NCBI RefSeq assembly: GCF_002906155.1
Contig: NZ_MUJK01000001.1
Coordinates: forward strand, 1,178,001-1,242,000
DNA: 64,000 bases
Reading direction: 5' to 3'
From: Pseudomonas laurylsulfativorans
GTDB taxonomy: Bacteria; Pseudomonadota; Gammaproteobacteria; Pseudomonadales; Pseudomonadaceae
A model generated the notes under the pieces. That model did not search any database and had not been told where the DNA came from. It saw nothing but the letters and a program-made list of their open reading frames with translations. The position numbers and the translations under genes are program-made. This document shows, piece after piece, positions 38,767 through 48,032 of this stretch. The number at the start of each line of letters is the position of its first letter. Within the stretch, counting starts at the first letter, position 1.

Positions 38767-39749
38767 ACAGATCGATAGCGCAGCCTATTGCATTGGATCA
38801 GGTCGCCGCCGACGCGGTGGGCCTGATCCAGGCCTTCAGGGCCAGTGGTGAAGTGTCCTTTCAGGATGTCTCCCTGATGGACGCGCGAACCAACTATCTG
38901 AAAGCCTGCGCCGCCAACGGGCTCGAGCCGGAGACCGTCGCCGACGTACGCACGCTGGATTATCCGGTGGCCGCAGGGATAGCAAGCCTACGCGTGTACC
39001 GAGCCGCTGGCACGCCAGCACACCTGGTGACGCCGGTAGTGGTCTTTATTCATGGCGGCGGCTGGGTGATCGGTGACCTGGACAGCCACGACAGTATTTG
39101 CCGATCGCTGACCAATCAAACGTCAGCCACTGTGATTGCCGTACAGTACCGCCTGGCCCCGGAGCATCGATTTCCGGTGCCACTGGAGGACTGCCTCGCG
39201 GCCATCCAGTACATCGCAAGCCAGGCCTCACAGCTAAAGATCGACCCCATGCGGGCGTTGATTGCGGGGGACAGCGCGGGGGGAAACATGGCCACCGTGC
39301 TGGCCAATGACCCGGCGTGTCAGGCACTGGGGATGACGTTCAAGGGGCAAGCGCTGTTCTATCCGGTCACCGATATGACCGCCAGCCAGCCGTCGTATCG
39401 TCGCATCACCTGCGGCTTTCCGCTGACGGCCAGATCCATGCACTGGTTCAGAGAGCAGTACACTTCACCCGGGCAGGATTGGCACGATGCGCGACTGTCG
39501 CCGCTATTGCATGCAGAGGGTCGCAAGCAGCCTCCCCTGTTCATCCTCACAGTGGGACATGACCCGTTGGCGGATGAGGGCATTGCGTACGCATCCGCTG
39601 CCGCACGTGCAGGCAGCGAGGTGGTGCACCAGCATTTACCGGGGCACGCCCACGGCGTGCTGACCAGCGCCGGCAAGATAGAAACCGGCCGCAGGGTGTT
39701 AGCGCAGGCAGCGCAATTCATGGTTCGCCTGCTGGGCACCGATACGTAA
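38763..39749 (+). CDS. HSL-family alpha/beta hydrolase (esterase)
   Basis: A 328-residue hormone-sensitive-lipase-type esterase. Seen: the HGGG oxyanion motif at 97-100, nucleophile GDSAGG with Ser171, an Asp in GHDPLADEG and a His in LPGHAHG. No signal peptide, so cytoplasmic. Its start overlaps the BVMO stop by four bases. It most likely hydrolyses the ester or lactone from that BVMO, giving an acid for the ligase and an alcohol for the iron dehydrogenase two genes upstream. This is inference from order and family. Confidence 0.92.
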   Translation: MNRSIAQPIALDQVAADAVGLIQAFRASGEVSFQDVSLMDARTNYLKACAANGLEPETVADVRTLDYPVAAGIASLRVYRAAGTPAHLVTPVVVFIHGGGWVIGDLDSHDSICRSLTNQTSATVIAVQYRLAPEHRFPVPLEDCLAAIQYIASQASQLKIDPMRALIAGDSAGGNMATVLANDPACQALGMTFKGQALFYPVTDMTASQPSYRRITCGFPLTARSMHWFREQYTSPGQDWHDARLSPLLHAEGRKQPPLFILTVGHDPLADEGIAYASAAARAGSEVVHQHLPGHAHGVLTSAGKIETGRRVLAQAAQFMVRLLGTDT

Positions 39750-39756
39750 ACGCAAG

Positions 39757-39783
39757 CCCCCAGAGGCGCAAGCACTCTGGGGG
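39757..39783. other. Hairpin between convergent genes
   Basis: CCCCCAGAG and CTCTGGGGG with a 9-base loop, between the esterase and the permease. Without a T run on either side it is only a possible terminator. Confidence 0.4.
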
Positions 39784-39795
39784 TCATCAGGCCTG

Positions 39796-41199
39796 TCAGT
39801 GCTGCACCACTTCACGCGTTCTTACAGAGGCCATTCCGGCCATTGCCAAAACCGGTGCCAGCAAGAACACCAGCGGCAGATGGTTGACCCACCACTGATC
39901 ACTGCCTGTCATCACCGGGTAATTGTCGATCATCAACCCGAATGCCACGAGCATGCTGACCCCGCCAAGAAAGGGCGCAACGCCCGTGCTCCAGATGGAC
40001 TCGGTGTGGCGCTGGCCACGGAAATAACGCAACACGGCAAAGCTGGTCAGGCATTGCAGCAACACGATACCTAACACCCCCATACCGAACAGGGCCACGC
40101 CCATCTGCAGATAAGGATGCTGGCCTGCGGCAATGAAGCAGACCGTGACGATCGCCAACAGGCCCAACTGCCCCACAGTGCCATTAAATGGCGAATGATG
40201 CTTGGGCTGGGTCTTGCCCAACCACTGCGGGAGCACGCCGCTGCGTGCCAACGAGAAATGGTAACGCGCCGTGCTCATGTGCAATGCCAGGAAGCCGGCA
40301 AACAGGCTGGTGATCACCAGTACCTGCATGATCTGCGTTGCCAGAGTGCCCAGGTATTGGGTGTTGATGATGAAAAGGTAAGACGCAGGGTCCGCAGCCG
40401 CCACTGACTTGGCCTGATCGACGCCCACCGCCGAAACCATGGCCCAGGTGGTGGTCAGGTAGAACACGGCAATCAGCGCAATCGCAATGTAGGTGGCGCG
40501 CGATACCGTGCGCCGAGCGTCACGAGCCTCTTCGCCGTAGATAACCGTGGCTTCAAAGCCGATAAAAGAGCCCAGTCCTAGAATCAGGCTCAAGCCCGCG
40601 CCGCTGCCCAACACCAGGTGCGGGTCGAAAACACTCAGCGAAAACCCCTGGAAACCCTTGCTCCACAGCACGGAAAAATCCAGCGCGAACAGACTGATCA
40701 CTTCCAAGAGCAACGCTACGGCCAACACCTTCGCGCTGGCACTGACATCCAGATAGCCCAGCACCAGGGTGGCGACAAACCACAACAGACCAAACCACTG
40801 CCAGGCAATGTCGATGCCGGTCAGGTCCTTGAGCACCAAGCTGCTGAAGAACGACAGGCTGCCAAAGGTGCCGATCGTGATGGCGTTGTAAGTCAGTACC
40901 GCCAGCCAAGCGGCCATGCGCCCGGCGCGCTCGCCAAAGCCCGCGGCGATGTAAGCGTAAAAGGCACCAGCATCGGTGATGCGTTGGCTCATTTTCAGGT
41001 AGCCGACCGCAAACACCGAAAAAATCAGCGCAGCGACGATATAGGTGCCAGGCGTGCCAGCCCCCGTGCCCAAGGCAATGGACAGGGTCGTGAGTGAAAC
41101 CACGATGCCCATGGGGGCTACGGCAGCGAGCACCAGCAGCACCAGGTCCTTGGTGCCTAAGGTGTCGCGCTTGAGTGAATGGACATCGGGTTGGGACAT
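39796..41199 (-). CDS. APC-family amino acid/amine permease
   Basis: A 467-residue membrane protein with about 12 hydrophobic segments, of the amino acid-polyamine-organocation superfamily. The N-terminal LGTKDLVLLVLAAVAPMG and the GFEATVIYGEEARDARRTV loop between TM6 and TM7 fit that family. The start at 41199 gives a short cytoplasmic N-terminus; the longer frame adds 21 residues without a ribosome site. Divergent from the SDR at 41447, with one regulatory element facing each gene. Likely importer of an amine or amino acid for this module. Confidence 0.9.
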   Translation of the reverse strand: MSQPDVHSLKRDTLGTKDLVLLVLAAVAPMGIVVSLTTLSIALGTGAGTPGTYIVAALIFSVFAVGYLKMSQRITDAGAFYAYIAAGFGERAGRMAAWLAVLTYNAITIGTFGSLSFFSSLVLKDLTGIDIAWQWFGLLWFVATLVLGYLDVSASAKVLAVALLLEVISLFALDFSVLWSKGFQGFSLSVFDPHLVLGSGAGLSLILGLGSFIGFEATVIYGEEARDARRTVSRATYIAIALIAVFYLTTTWAMVSAVGVDQAKSVAAADPASYLFIINTQYLGTLATQIMQVLVITSLFAGFLALHMSTARYHFSLARSGVLPQWLGKTQPKHHSPFNGTVGQLGLLAIVTVCFIAAGQHPYLQMGVALFGMGVLGIVLLQCLTSFAVLRYFRGQRHTESIWSTGVAPFLGGVSMLVAFGLMIDNYPVMTGSDQWWVNHLPLVFLLAPVLAMAGMASVRTREVVQH

Positions 41200-41271
41200 G
41201 ATGAGGCGCCTCGGGTCGAGAGTGGATGGCTGGACATTCGGGCGCAGGCTATCGCTCGGCAAGGCCGTGGC

Positions 41272-41290
41272 AACAGGTTTCCGGTGGCCA
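41272..41290 (+). promoter_or_regulatory. AACAGGT-N7-GGMCA element, site 9
   Basis: Sequence AACAGGTTTCCGGTGGCCA followed by TTTTTT, 73 bp upstream of the minus-strand permease. Confidence 0.75.
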
Positions 41291-41331
41291 TTTTTTCGAG
41301 GACTTTCGTGAATGAAGCGACTGCCAATGGC

Positions 41332-41350
41332 TGTCCCTTTCGAACCTGTT
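41332..41350 (-). promoter_or_regulatory. AACAGGT-N7-GGMCA element, site 10
   Basis: Minus strand reads AACAGGTTCGAAAGGGACA, about 100 bp upstream of the plus-strand SDR, facing site 9. Confidence 0.75.
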
Positions 41351-41446
41351 TTCGCCCTCGAACGCTTCGTAGACTCGACCCTGTAGTTGCAAAACCGAGG
41401 GGCAGTCCCTCACCCGAAGACAGTTTTTGCCGATGGAGGCGATTCA

Positions 41447-42244
41447 ATGCGATTCAACAATAAAATAGCCATTGTGACCGGTTCGAGCTCAGGCAACGGC
41501 CGCGCCATCGCCCTGGCGCTCGCCGCAGAGGGCGCCCACCTGGTGTGCTCGGATCTCTCCAAAAGCGCCCGCCCGGAAGGCTTTGAAAAAGACCTGCACA
41601 TCGACACCGACGACCTGATTTGCCAGAACGGTGGTGAGGCGATTTTCGTAAAAGCTGATGTGTCCAAATACGCCGACATGGACAATCTGGTTCAGGAAGC
41701 CGTCAGACGTTTTGGCCGATTGGATATCATGATCAACAACGCTGGCGTCGCGGTAGAGCTCAAGACCATCGTCGAAGAAACCGAGGCTGATTACGACCTG
41801 ACCATGAACGTCAACACCAAGGGAACGTGGTTGGGTTGCAAGTTCGCGATTACCCAGATGATGAAACAGGAGGTCAGTGACACTGGCACCCGCGGCAAGA
41901 TCGTCAACATCTCGTCCATCGGCGGTTTGGTCGGTCTGGCTCAAGAGGCGTCCTACTGCGCATCCAAAGGCGCCGTGAACAATCTGACCCGGCAGTTGGC
42001 CGTCGATTTTGCGCAACACAAGATCAACGTCAATGCCGTTTGCCCGGGGTTCCTCGCCACGGCCATGGTTCGCCAGGAACTGGACAACCCTGAGATCAAG
42101 ACACTGCTGGAAAACCTGACACCCTGGCCGCGCATCGGCAACGTGGAGGATGTTTCCAAGGCCGTGACATTCCTTGCCTCGGAAGACGCTCAGTGGATGA
42201 CCGGTTCGTTGCTGACCGTTGACGGTGCCTATACCGCTCAGTGA
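41447..42244 (+). CDS. SDR-family oxidoreductase, module B copy
   Basis: A 265-residue classical SDR, the close paralogue of the protein at 24550, with TGSSSGNGRAIALALAAEG, NNAG, NISSIGG, YCASK and the C-terminal WMTGSLLTVDGAYTAQ. GGAGG is ideally placed before the ATG at 41447. It lies in a module with a permease, class III aminotransferase, hydrolase and PhyH dioxygenase. Transcribed alone, ending at a terminator. Confidence 0.92.
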   Translation: MRFNNKIAIVTGSSSGNGRAIALALAAEGAHLVCSDLSKSARPEGFEKDLHIDTDDLICQNGGEAIFVKADVSKYADMDNLVQEAVRRFGRLDIMINNAGVAVELKTIVEETEADYDLTMNVNTKGTWLGCKFAITQMMKQEVSDTGTRGKIVNISSIGGLVGLAQEASYCASKGAVNNLTRQLAVDFAQHKINVNAVCPGFLATAMVRQELDNPEIKTLLENLTPWPRIGNVEDVSKAVTFLASEDAQWMTGSLLTVDGAYTAQ

Positions 42245-42272
42245 TGGAAGCGCTCACCGTAGAGATCAAAGT

Positions 42273-42300
42273 AGGCGTCCAATGGGCGCCTCCTTTTTTT
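42273..42300 (+). terminator. Rho-independent terminator after the module B SDR
   Basis: AGGCGTCC pairs with GGGCGCCT around a 3-base loop, followed by CC and seven T. Confidence 0.85.
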
Positions 42301-42370
42301 GAACGGCCGGATAGCACGCCATACGCTGGGTAAGCTACGGCATTTCAGGTGAGTCTGCGACGATGAAACA

Positions 42371-42405
42371 AAGGGGGGCATCCACTGAGTGGTGCCCCCC
42401 TTTTT
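42371..42405 (-). terminator. Bidirectional terminator before the aminotransferase stop
   Basis: A long hairpin: AAGGGGGGCA-x-CCACT and GTGG-x-GCCCCCCTT, with A/T tracts on both sides. On the minus strand it ends in TTTG-TTTC, about 25 bp past the class III aminotransferase. Confidence 0.75.
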
Positions 42406-42429
42406 CAAACCCGCGACCTGTCTATGCCA

Positions 42430-43755
42430 TCAGCGTTGTGCAACCGCCAATTTTGCCGCGCGTTCTGTGGCCGCAATAAAGCCATCGACATCCTCTTCGG
42501 TCATGACGGTCGAGAGGAAAGCCTTGCCGGTCTTGGCAATGTGATAGCCCTCCAGCACCAGATTGCGTTGCAGCGCGGTCACCCACTTCATTTCCTCCTT
42601 GCTGGAGTAACCGGAGCGGTAATCCTGCACCTCGCGCTGATGACCAAACACCATGAACATCGACGAGAAGCCCGTCACCTGGCCCGGGTAATCAGCATTG
42701 GAAAACGCCTGGGTCAGGCCTGCGCGCAAACGATCGCCGAGCACGTCCATACGATCAGACTCGGCCTGGGTATACAGGTCCAAGGCGATTTTTCCGGCCG
42801 TCATGGTGATTGGGTTCGCGGTGAAGGTCCCGCTCCATGGCAACAGCGGTTTGCCCTCGCGGTGGTCGAACACCTGCATGAACTTGCGCGAGCCCGCCAC
42901 CGCGCCGACCGGGAATCCGCCACCGATGATTTTCGCCAGTACGGTCAGATCCGGCTTGATGTTAAAGCGGGTTTGCGCCCCGCCGCTGTGCACGCGGAAG
43001 GTGATGACTTCATCGAGAATGAACACAGCGCCGATTTCGGTCGAAACCCGGCGGATCATTTCAACGAAAGCCTGAGACACTGGCACAAAACCGAAGTAGC
43101 TAGGCGCCGGATCAATGATGATCGCCGCGATGGCATCGCGGTTGGCCAGGATGATCCGTTCTGCTGCATCTACATCGTTGAAAGGAATGACCACGACGTC
43201 GCTCTTGACGCCTTCAGGGGTGCCCTTCGAATAGCCGATGGACTGGGGGTCGTCACCCCAGTTTTCCGGCGATGAGTCGAGGCTGACTTCGGCGTAATCG
43301 TAAGAGCCGTGGTAAACCCCTTCAGCCTTGACGATTTTAGACCGTCCGGTAATTGCGCGAGCCGCCTTGATGGCGCACATCACCGCTTCGGAACCGGAGT
43401 TGGAGAAGCGAATCCACTCGAAGCCTTCGGCGCGGGCGCAGATGGTTTCGGCCAGTGCGACTTCCGGCTCAGTCGGCAGCGTGAAAGCGGTGCCCTTGGT
43501 CACCTGCTCCTGGATCGCCGCGACAATCGCCGGGTGAGCATGACCGTGGATCAGCGAAGCAAAGTTGTTCAGCAGGTCCAGCCGACGCGTGCCGTCGACA
43601 TCGGTGACATAAGCCCCCGAACCACTTCCGGCGTAGACCGGGAAAGGCTCCTGCCACGGAAGGATTCGAGTGATACCACCCGGCATGACCTGACTGGCGC
43701 GGTCATACAGGGCTTTGGATTGGCTGTGGGCTTCTGGCCATTTTGCAGCGGACAT
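42430..43755 (-). CDS. Class III aminotransferase, glutamate-semialdehyde-aminomutase-like
   Basis: A 441-residue PLP enzyme of fold type I, class III. Seen: FSNSGSEAVMCAIKAARA, VYHGSYDY, LDEVITFR, and the PLP lysine Lys275 in LAKIIGGGFPVGAV, a pattern shared with glutamate-1-semialdehyde aminomutase and related amino-acid or amine transaminases. The start at 43755 follows GAAGGA; the TTG five codons earlier is the alternative. Tetrapyrrole synthesis (HemL) is unlikely here, since the neighbours are a hydrolase, a dioxygenase and permeases. It probably transfers or shifts an amino group on the module's substrate. Encoded 30 bp after the hydrolase gene. Confidence 0.88.
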   Translation of the reverse strand: MSAAKWPEAHSQSKALYDRASQVMPGGITRILPWQEPFPVYAGSGSGAYVTDVDGTRRLDLLNNFASLIHGHAHPAIVAAIQEQVTKGTAFTLPTEPEVALAETICARAEGFEWIRFSNSGSEAVMCAIKAARAITGRSKIVKAEGVYHGSYDYAEVSLDSSPENWGDDPQSIGYSKGTPEGVKSDVVVIPFNDVDAAERIILANRDAIAAIIIDPAPSYFGFVPVSQAFVEMIRRVSTEIGAVFILDEVITFRVHSGGAQTRFNIKPDLTVLAKIIGGGFPVGAVAGSRKFMQVFDHREGKPLLPWSGTFTANPITMTAGKIALDLYTQAESDRMDVLGDRLRAGLTQAFSNADYPGQVTGFSSMFMVFGHQREVQDYRSGYSSKEEMKWVTALQRNLVLEGYHIAKTGKAFLSTVMTEEDVDGFIAATERAAKLAVAQR

Positions 43756-43785
43756 AGGTGTTTCCTTCAAAGGCAGTAGGCTTGA

Positions 43786-44679
43786 TCAGAGGTGACGTTT
43801 GAACCATTCGACGGCGGCTGAGCTTGAGGCTTCGAATTCGCTCAGGTAAGGGTCGAAATGACCGCAGTCGAGCAGCACCAGATGCTTGGGCTGCAACGCA
43901 CGCTCATAGGCCTTGAGCGCGAGGTCGGGAACAGTGACGGTGTCTTTCTGGGCGACGATGATCTGCAAGGGTGTGGGGCTGATACGGTCAATCGCGTAAG
44001 CCGGTTCGTACTCGTTGAGCAATTCGATACTCTTGAGCGTGACCTCATTGCGCCAGGCCGGTGCCACGCTGTGGTGGCTGTCGATGAAGTAGTCGTAGGA
44101 ATCCTGGCCTGGCAATGCGCAGTCAGACTTCGGGTCTTCATTGACCACTTCCATCAGTAGCGGATGATCACCGGCATAACGCGCCGCGCGGTCCGCCTCG
44201 AACGCTTCCACCAGCCCAGGCATCAGGTCCGGACGTACGGCCATGCGTACATCGGCGGAGCCACTGATGGCCGGCACCTGGGCGGACACGCACTTGACCC
44301 GACGGTCGAAGGCTGCCACTTGCAGTACATGGCCGCCGCTATAGCTTGAGCCCCAGATACCGATCCGCGAAGCGTCAATGTTCTCGAGGCTGCTGACATA
44401 CGTAATCGCATCGCGGTAGTCGCGAACCTGCAACAACGGATCGGCCTCCTGGCGAGGCAGTCCTTCGCTGGCGCCGAAGTTGCGGTTGTCGTAAACCAGC
44501 ACCGCAAAACCTTGTCGGGCAAACGTCTCGGCATAGCGGTCCAGGTATTGTTCCTTCACCGCCGTAAAGCCGTGCGCCATGACAATCGCCGGATGCGAGT
44601 CGGCCCCGTTCTGTGGAGTAAAGAGCCAGCCCTTGAGCGTCAGGCCATCGGTTGTCTTAAAGCTGATATCTGCACGCAT
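43786..44679 (-). CDS. Alpha/beta hydrolase of S15/dienelactone-hydrolase type, module B copy
   Basis: A 297-residue paralogue of the hydrolase at 23605. Seen: MAHGFTAVKEQYLDRYAETF, nucleophile Ser112 in GSSYSGG, and a His in CGHFDPYLS. AGGAG precedes the ATG at 44679. First gene of a two-gene unit with the class III aminotransferase, divergent from the PhyH gene at 44932. Site 11 lies about 80 bp upstream. Confidence 0.88.
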   Translation of the reverse strand: MRADISFKTTDGLTLKGWLFTPQNGADSHPAIVMAHGFTAVKEQYLDRYAETFARQGFAVLVYDNRNFGASEGLPRQEADPLLQVRDYRDAITYVSSLENIDASRIGIWGSSYSGGHVLQVAAFDRRVKCVSAQVPAISGSADVRMAVRPDLMPGLVEAFEADRAARYAGDHPLLMEVVNEDPKSDCALPGQDSYDYFIDSHHSVAPAWRNEVTLKSIELLNEYEPAYAIDRISPTPLQIIVAQKDTVTVPDLALKAYERALQPKHLVLLDCGHFDPYLSEFEASSSAAVEWFKRHL

Positions 44680-44756
44680 GAGGGTCTCCTGCCAATCAAT
44701 TACCTGCCGTAAATTCGGCCACTGGGGGGAGATGGTGAATCGCAACGCCGTGGATG

Positions 44757-44775
44757 CACAGGTGCATGGTGGCCA
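44757..44775 (+). promoter_or_regulatory. AACAGGT-N7-GGMCA element, site 11
   Basis: CACAGGTGCATGGTGGCCA followed by AACTT, one base off in the first half. It lies upstream of the minus-strand hydrolase. Confidence 0.7.
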
Positions 44776-44828
44776 AACTTCTGTGGTTGAAAGCCAAGCG
44801 CACGACTGGCCGCTGAAGTGCGCAAATT

Positions 44829-44847
44829 TGGCCGGCAGCCACCTGTT
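44829..44847 (-). promoter_or_regulatory. AACAGGT-N7-GGMCA element, site 12
   Basis: Minus strand reads AACAGGTGGCTGCCGGCCA followed by AATTT, 85 bp upstream of the PhyH gene at 44932 and facing site 11. Confidence 0.75.
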
Positions 44848-44931
44848 GGCCGCAGACGGCGCTACCTATGATCTGGTCATGCTCCGCGGGACTCCAGGAG
44901 CACACACAGTTTCTACCGACCGGAGAACATC

Positions 44932-45813
44932 ATGCTCGCGACTGAAATCCAAGCCCCTGCAAAAATCAGAGAAGTACCCGCTGGCACAGCACCTGAGATA
45001 GTCAAGCGCATCATCGACGAAGACGGCGGCGTGATTATCAAGGGGCTGTTCAAAGCGCAGGTCGAGCGATTCAATGCCGACATGGACCCGATTGTCTCCA
45101 CTTGGGCCGCAGGCTACGAAGGCCCGGAATGGATGAAGGAATTCGCCGGCAAGAAAACCAAGCGAATTACCCAACTGATTCGCCGCAGCAAGACCTTTCG
45201 CGAAGAGATGCTGGACCACGAAATCATGCTGTCGTATGTCGACACACTGATGCTGGAGACCAGCGATGCGTATTGGATGAACGCTGCGCAAATCATCGAA
45301 ATCCAGCCTGGCGAGAAACAGCAGTTCCTGCACCGCGATCTGGAAAACTACCCGGTGTTTCGCAACCTCGGCCCAGCTGGACCAGAGGTGATGTGCAACT
45401 GTTTGGTGGCACTGTCGGAATACACCGAAGAAATGGGTGCCACGCGCATCATCCCGGGCAGCCATGCCTGGCCTGATTTCAATGATCGCGAGCGTATCGA
45501 CAGCACACCGACCATTCCAGCCGTCATGGAAAAAGGCGACGCTATTCTTTACTCCGGAAAAATGGTCCACGGTGGCGGCGCTAACGTCTCGGATCGTCCA
45601 CGCCGCGCACTGGCCCTGGCCTTCTGCCCCGGCTGGCTGGTACCTGAAGAGGCCTACCCGTTCGCCGTTCCGCTGGAAATGGCCCGAACCCTCAGCAAAC
45701 GCGGGCAGCAACTGACCGGTTTCCGCTCCATGCATAACCAGAAATTGGGCGGTGGCACCTTGTGGAGCCTGGACTACGTTGAGTTGGCCAAGGTGCTCGA
45801 ACTGGACGACTGA
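44932..45813 (+). CDS. PhyH-family Fe(II)/2-oxoglutarate dioxygenase, third of three
   Basis: A 293-residue PhyH oxygenase, the near relative of the protein at 16378. Iron ligands His134-x-Asp136 (LHRDL) and His213 (VHGGGANV), with an Arg pair at 224-225. GGAG is 7 bases before the ATG. It reads into the ruined omega-transaminase gene 36 bp later, so the two were probably once an oxygenase-transaminase operon like the one at 15322-17247 (there in reverse order). Confidence 0.9.
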   Translation: MLATEIQAPAKIREVPAGTAPEIVKRIIDEDGGVIIKGLFKAQVERFNADMDPIVSTWAAGYEGPEWMKEFAGKKTKRITQLIRRSKTFREEMLDHEIMLSYVDTLMLETSDAYWMNAAQIIEIQPGEKQQFLHRDLENYPVFRNLGPAGPEVMCNCLVALSEYTEEMGATRIIPGSHAWPDFNDRERIDSTPTIPAVMEKGDAILYSGKMVHGGGANVSDRPRRALALAFCPGWLVPEEAYPFAVPLEMARTLSKRGQQLTGFRSMHNQKLGGGTLWSLDYVELAKVLELDD

Positions 45814-45849
45814 CTGCTTTCTCACTTACCGTTTGTAAAGGATCCGTGC

Positions 45850-46080
45850 ATGCCGCACTCGACAGAATCGTGGGCCCAAAACGATATCGATTTTCACCTC
45901 CACTCCTACACCGATGCGCGTGCACACCAGGAGAAAGGGCCACTGATTATCGAGCGCGGCGACGGTGTTTATGTCATCGACAACTAGGGTAATCGTTACC
46001 TGGAGGGTATGGCCGGATTGTGGAGTACGGCGCTGGGTTTCAGCGAAGAAAGGCTCGTCGCCGCATACGGCCCTTCCGTC
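45850..46080 (+). pseudogene. Class III omega-transaminase remnant with internal stop, 3' end lost
   Basis: The frame from the ATG at 45850 gives a clear omega-amino-acid:pyruvate transaminase N-terminus: DFHLHSYTDARAHQEKGPLI, then RGDGVYVIDN, a TAG at 45985-45987, and on in the same frame with GNRYLEGMAGLWSTALGFSE. Related enzymes have Gln or Glu at the stop position, so one CAG-to-TAG change is the simplest explanation. Similarity ends near 46050-46075, where the convergent MFS gene finishes; about 80 percent of a normal ~450-residue enzyme is missing. Confidence 0.88.
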
Positions 46081-47260
46081 AACATAGGCAGAGCACCACT
46101 AGAAACCCGCCTGCTGACATCACTGCAGCACAAAGAAATATCGAAGCAAAGCCGAAACCTGAGGCAACCAGGCCCATTACCGGACCGGCCACCCCCACTG
46201 CAGTATCGAAAAATAATGAAAGGGCACTGAGCGCCGAATTACGGTTCGCGGCCGGAGTGCTCGCCAATGTTTCAACGCCTAGCCCCGGATAGACCCATGA
46301 TACCCCTATCCCGGTCAACGCCCCGCCGGCAATGGCTAGCGCAGGCGACGGTGCAAGCCATATCAGCAGCATACCCAGGGTCTGCACAAGCAGGCAGCCG
46401 GCCACCACCTTGTAGCCCCTGAATCGCTGCAATAATCCAGGCGAGGTCAATCGAGCAAAGATAAAGCCCACGCCAAAACCACTTAAGCAATAAGCGGCGT
46501 GATCCCAACCCTGGCTATCGAAATACAGCGCCACGAATGCCGTCAGGCCGCCGAAGCCCACCGAACTGCATACCAGCACTAAGCCATTGGGCATGACCGT
46601 GAACAGCACGCGATGAAACGCCAGCCTGGCACCTGCAACAATGGGTGCAGGGCGCTTACCCAGCGCCACAAGCAGAAACACCAGACCAAGCAAAACGGTG
46701 CACAGCCCCACACTGAACAGACCCAGCGAATTGCGCAGCAGCACGCCCGAAGGCGCACCAACCGCCGTACCGCCGTAAGCCGCTATTCCGTTCCACGACA
46801 TGACCTGTGCTGATCGGGATGAACCACACAAGCCTATGGCCCAGGTGCAACAAGGCGTGGAGATCATGGCCGTGGACGCCCCCAATACCAGCCTGCCCAG
46901 CAGTAATAGCGTCAGGGTCAACCAGGACTGTGTGTGCAGGACAATGGCGGCCACCGTCAGTGTGCCGCTCAGCATCAATCCACTCAACCCGCATACAACC
47001 GCGAATTTGGCGCCCAGGCGATCAGCCACGGTGCCCGCCAAGGGACGGGCCAGAAGCGTCGCCAGGTACTGCGAACTGATGACCACACCGGCCAATACCG
47101 AAGTCAGCCCAAGGTCCTTGAGGACGAAGCCGGGCAACACCGCCAACGGCAAGCCGCTGCACACATAAGAGATAAAATTGAAGCCGACGATGGACAGAAT
47201 CAACCAATGGCTGCCGATAGCCTTGCCATTGCCCTGACTTGAAACGCTGATATCGCCCAT
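46079..47260 (-). CDS. MFS transporter
   Basis: A 393-residue major facilitator protein with about 12 hydrophobic segments. Seen: an RPLAGTVADRLGAK-like loop between TM2 and TM3 (family motif A). The ATG at 47260 shares a base with the esterase stop (TGATG), which sets the start and shows coupling; the frame extends 88 codons further upstream inside the esterase gene and is discarded. Substrate unknown; uptake or export of a pathway compound is possible. Its end overlaps the decayed transaminase tail, so it sits at an old rearrangement point. Confidence 0.9.
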   Translation of the reverse strand: MGDISVSSQGNGKAIGSHWLILSIVGFNFISYVCSGLPLAVLPGFVLKDLGLTSVLAGVVISSQYLATLLARPLAGTVADRLGAKFAVVCGLSGLMLSGTLTVAAIVLHTQSWLTLTLLLLGRLVLGASTAMISTPCCTWAIGLCGSSRSAQVMSWNGIAAYGGTAVGAPSGVLLRNSLGLFSVGLCTVLLGLVFLLVALGKRPAPIVAGARLAFHRVLFTVMPNGLVLVCSSVGFGGLTAFVALYFDSQGWDHAAYCLSGFGVGFIFARLTSPGLLQRFRGYKVVAGCLLVQTLGMLLIWLAPSPALAIAGGALTGIGVSWVYPGLGVETLASTPAANRNSALSALSLFFDTAVGVAGPVMGLVASGFGFASIFLCAAVMSAGGFLVVLCLC

Positions 47261-48000
47261 CACCGAGCCCGCTCGAAACCCCGTACGACTTCCGCCAGAA
47301 GCTGCGGATGCGATACGAATGGCTCGTGGGCCGTGTCGATCTCGATCACCTCCCCTGCACCGGCACGTTGCGCAAAACGGCGCTGCCAGTCGACGGGCAG
47401 GATGTTGTCGCGCTGCGTGATGATGTAGCTCGCGGGAATCATTCCAGCGTATCCCTCGCGGCTGATCGACTCTGTTGCGACGCAGAGTGGCGTCGTGTCC
47501 TGGCTGACTTCGCCTAACAACCATTCCAGGGTTGGCGGACTCAGGTCCTGACCGAACATGGCCACGGCCATCGCCTGTGGGGTTGAATGCACAGGGTCTA
47601 GCGGCCAGCCAACGTGGTCAGGACTCTCGCCGTGCAGGGTTGAACCGAGCATCTGCAGGATGGACTGGCCTTCATCAGGCAACGCGCAAGCCAGGAACAC
47701 CAGGTGCGAAAACAATTGCGGAGCGGCGAGCACCATCCTCGGCAGGACGGCCCCGGCGATGGAGTGCCCGAGCAAGACAGCCTGGCTCACCCCAAGCACA
47801 CGCAAATCCTGATTCAGTTCCTCGACCACGTCATCCAATCGCAGGGATACAACATCCCGACCGCGCTTCTTGCCGCACCCGGGCATATCCAGGGTGATCA
47901 CACGCTCGAAGCCTCCGGGTTGCTGGCTCAATGCATCCACAAAAGGCCCCCAGCACCACGAGCCGTGATTGCCACCATGCAGCAATACCAAATCAGTCAT
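47260..48000 (-). CDS. Small alpha/beta hydrolase (methylesterase/hydroxynitrile-lyase-like)
   Basis: A 246-residue alpha/beta hydrolase with LHGGNHGSWCWGPF near the N-terminus, nucleophile Ser80 in LLGHSIAGAV and a His in DTAHEPFVSHP. The pattern is that of the plant methylesterase and hydroxynitrile-lyase group and its bacterial relatives. The start at 48000 puts the first strand (MTDLVLLHGG) at the N-terminus; the longer frame runs into the preceding gene. Likely a cytoplasmic esterase coupled to the MFS gene. Confidence 0.88.
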   Translation of the reverse strand: MTDLVLLHGGNHGSWCWGPFVDALSQQPGGFERVITLDMPGCGKKRGRDVVSLRLDDVVEELNQDLRVLGVSQAVLLGHSIAGAVLPRMVLAAPQLFSHLVFLACALPDEGQSILQMLGSTLHGESPDHVGWPLDPVHSTPQAMAVAMFGQDLSPPTLEWLLGEVSQDTTPLCVATESISREGYAGMIPASYIITQRDNILPVDWQRRFAQRAGAGEVIEIDTAHEPFVSHPQLLAEVVRGFERAR

Positions 48001-48032
48001 GCACGTACTCCTTACCGTGGCCCCGGTCTTGA

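Noticed and set aside
42430..43755. hemL (glutamate-1-semialdehyde aminomutase)
   Set aside because: The PLP motif is similar, but the gene is in a catabolic module with an inducible-type operator. The housekeeping HemL would be expected elsewhere.
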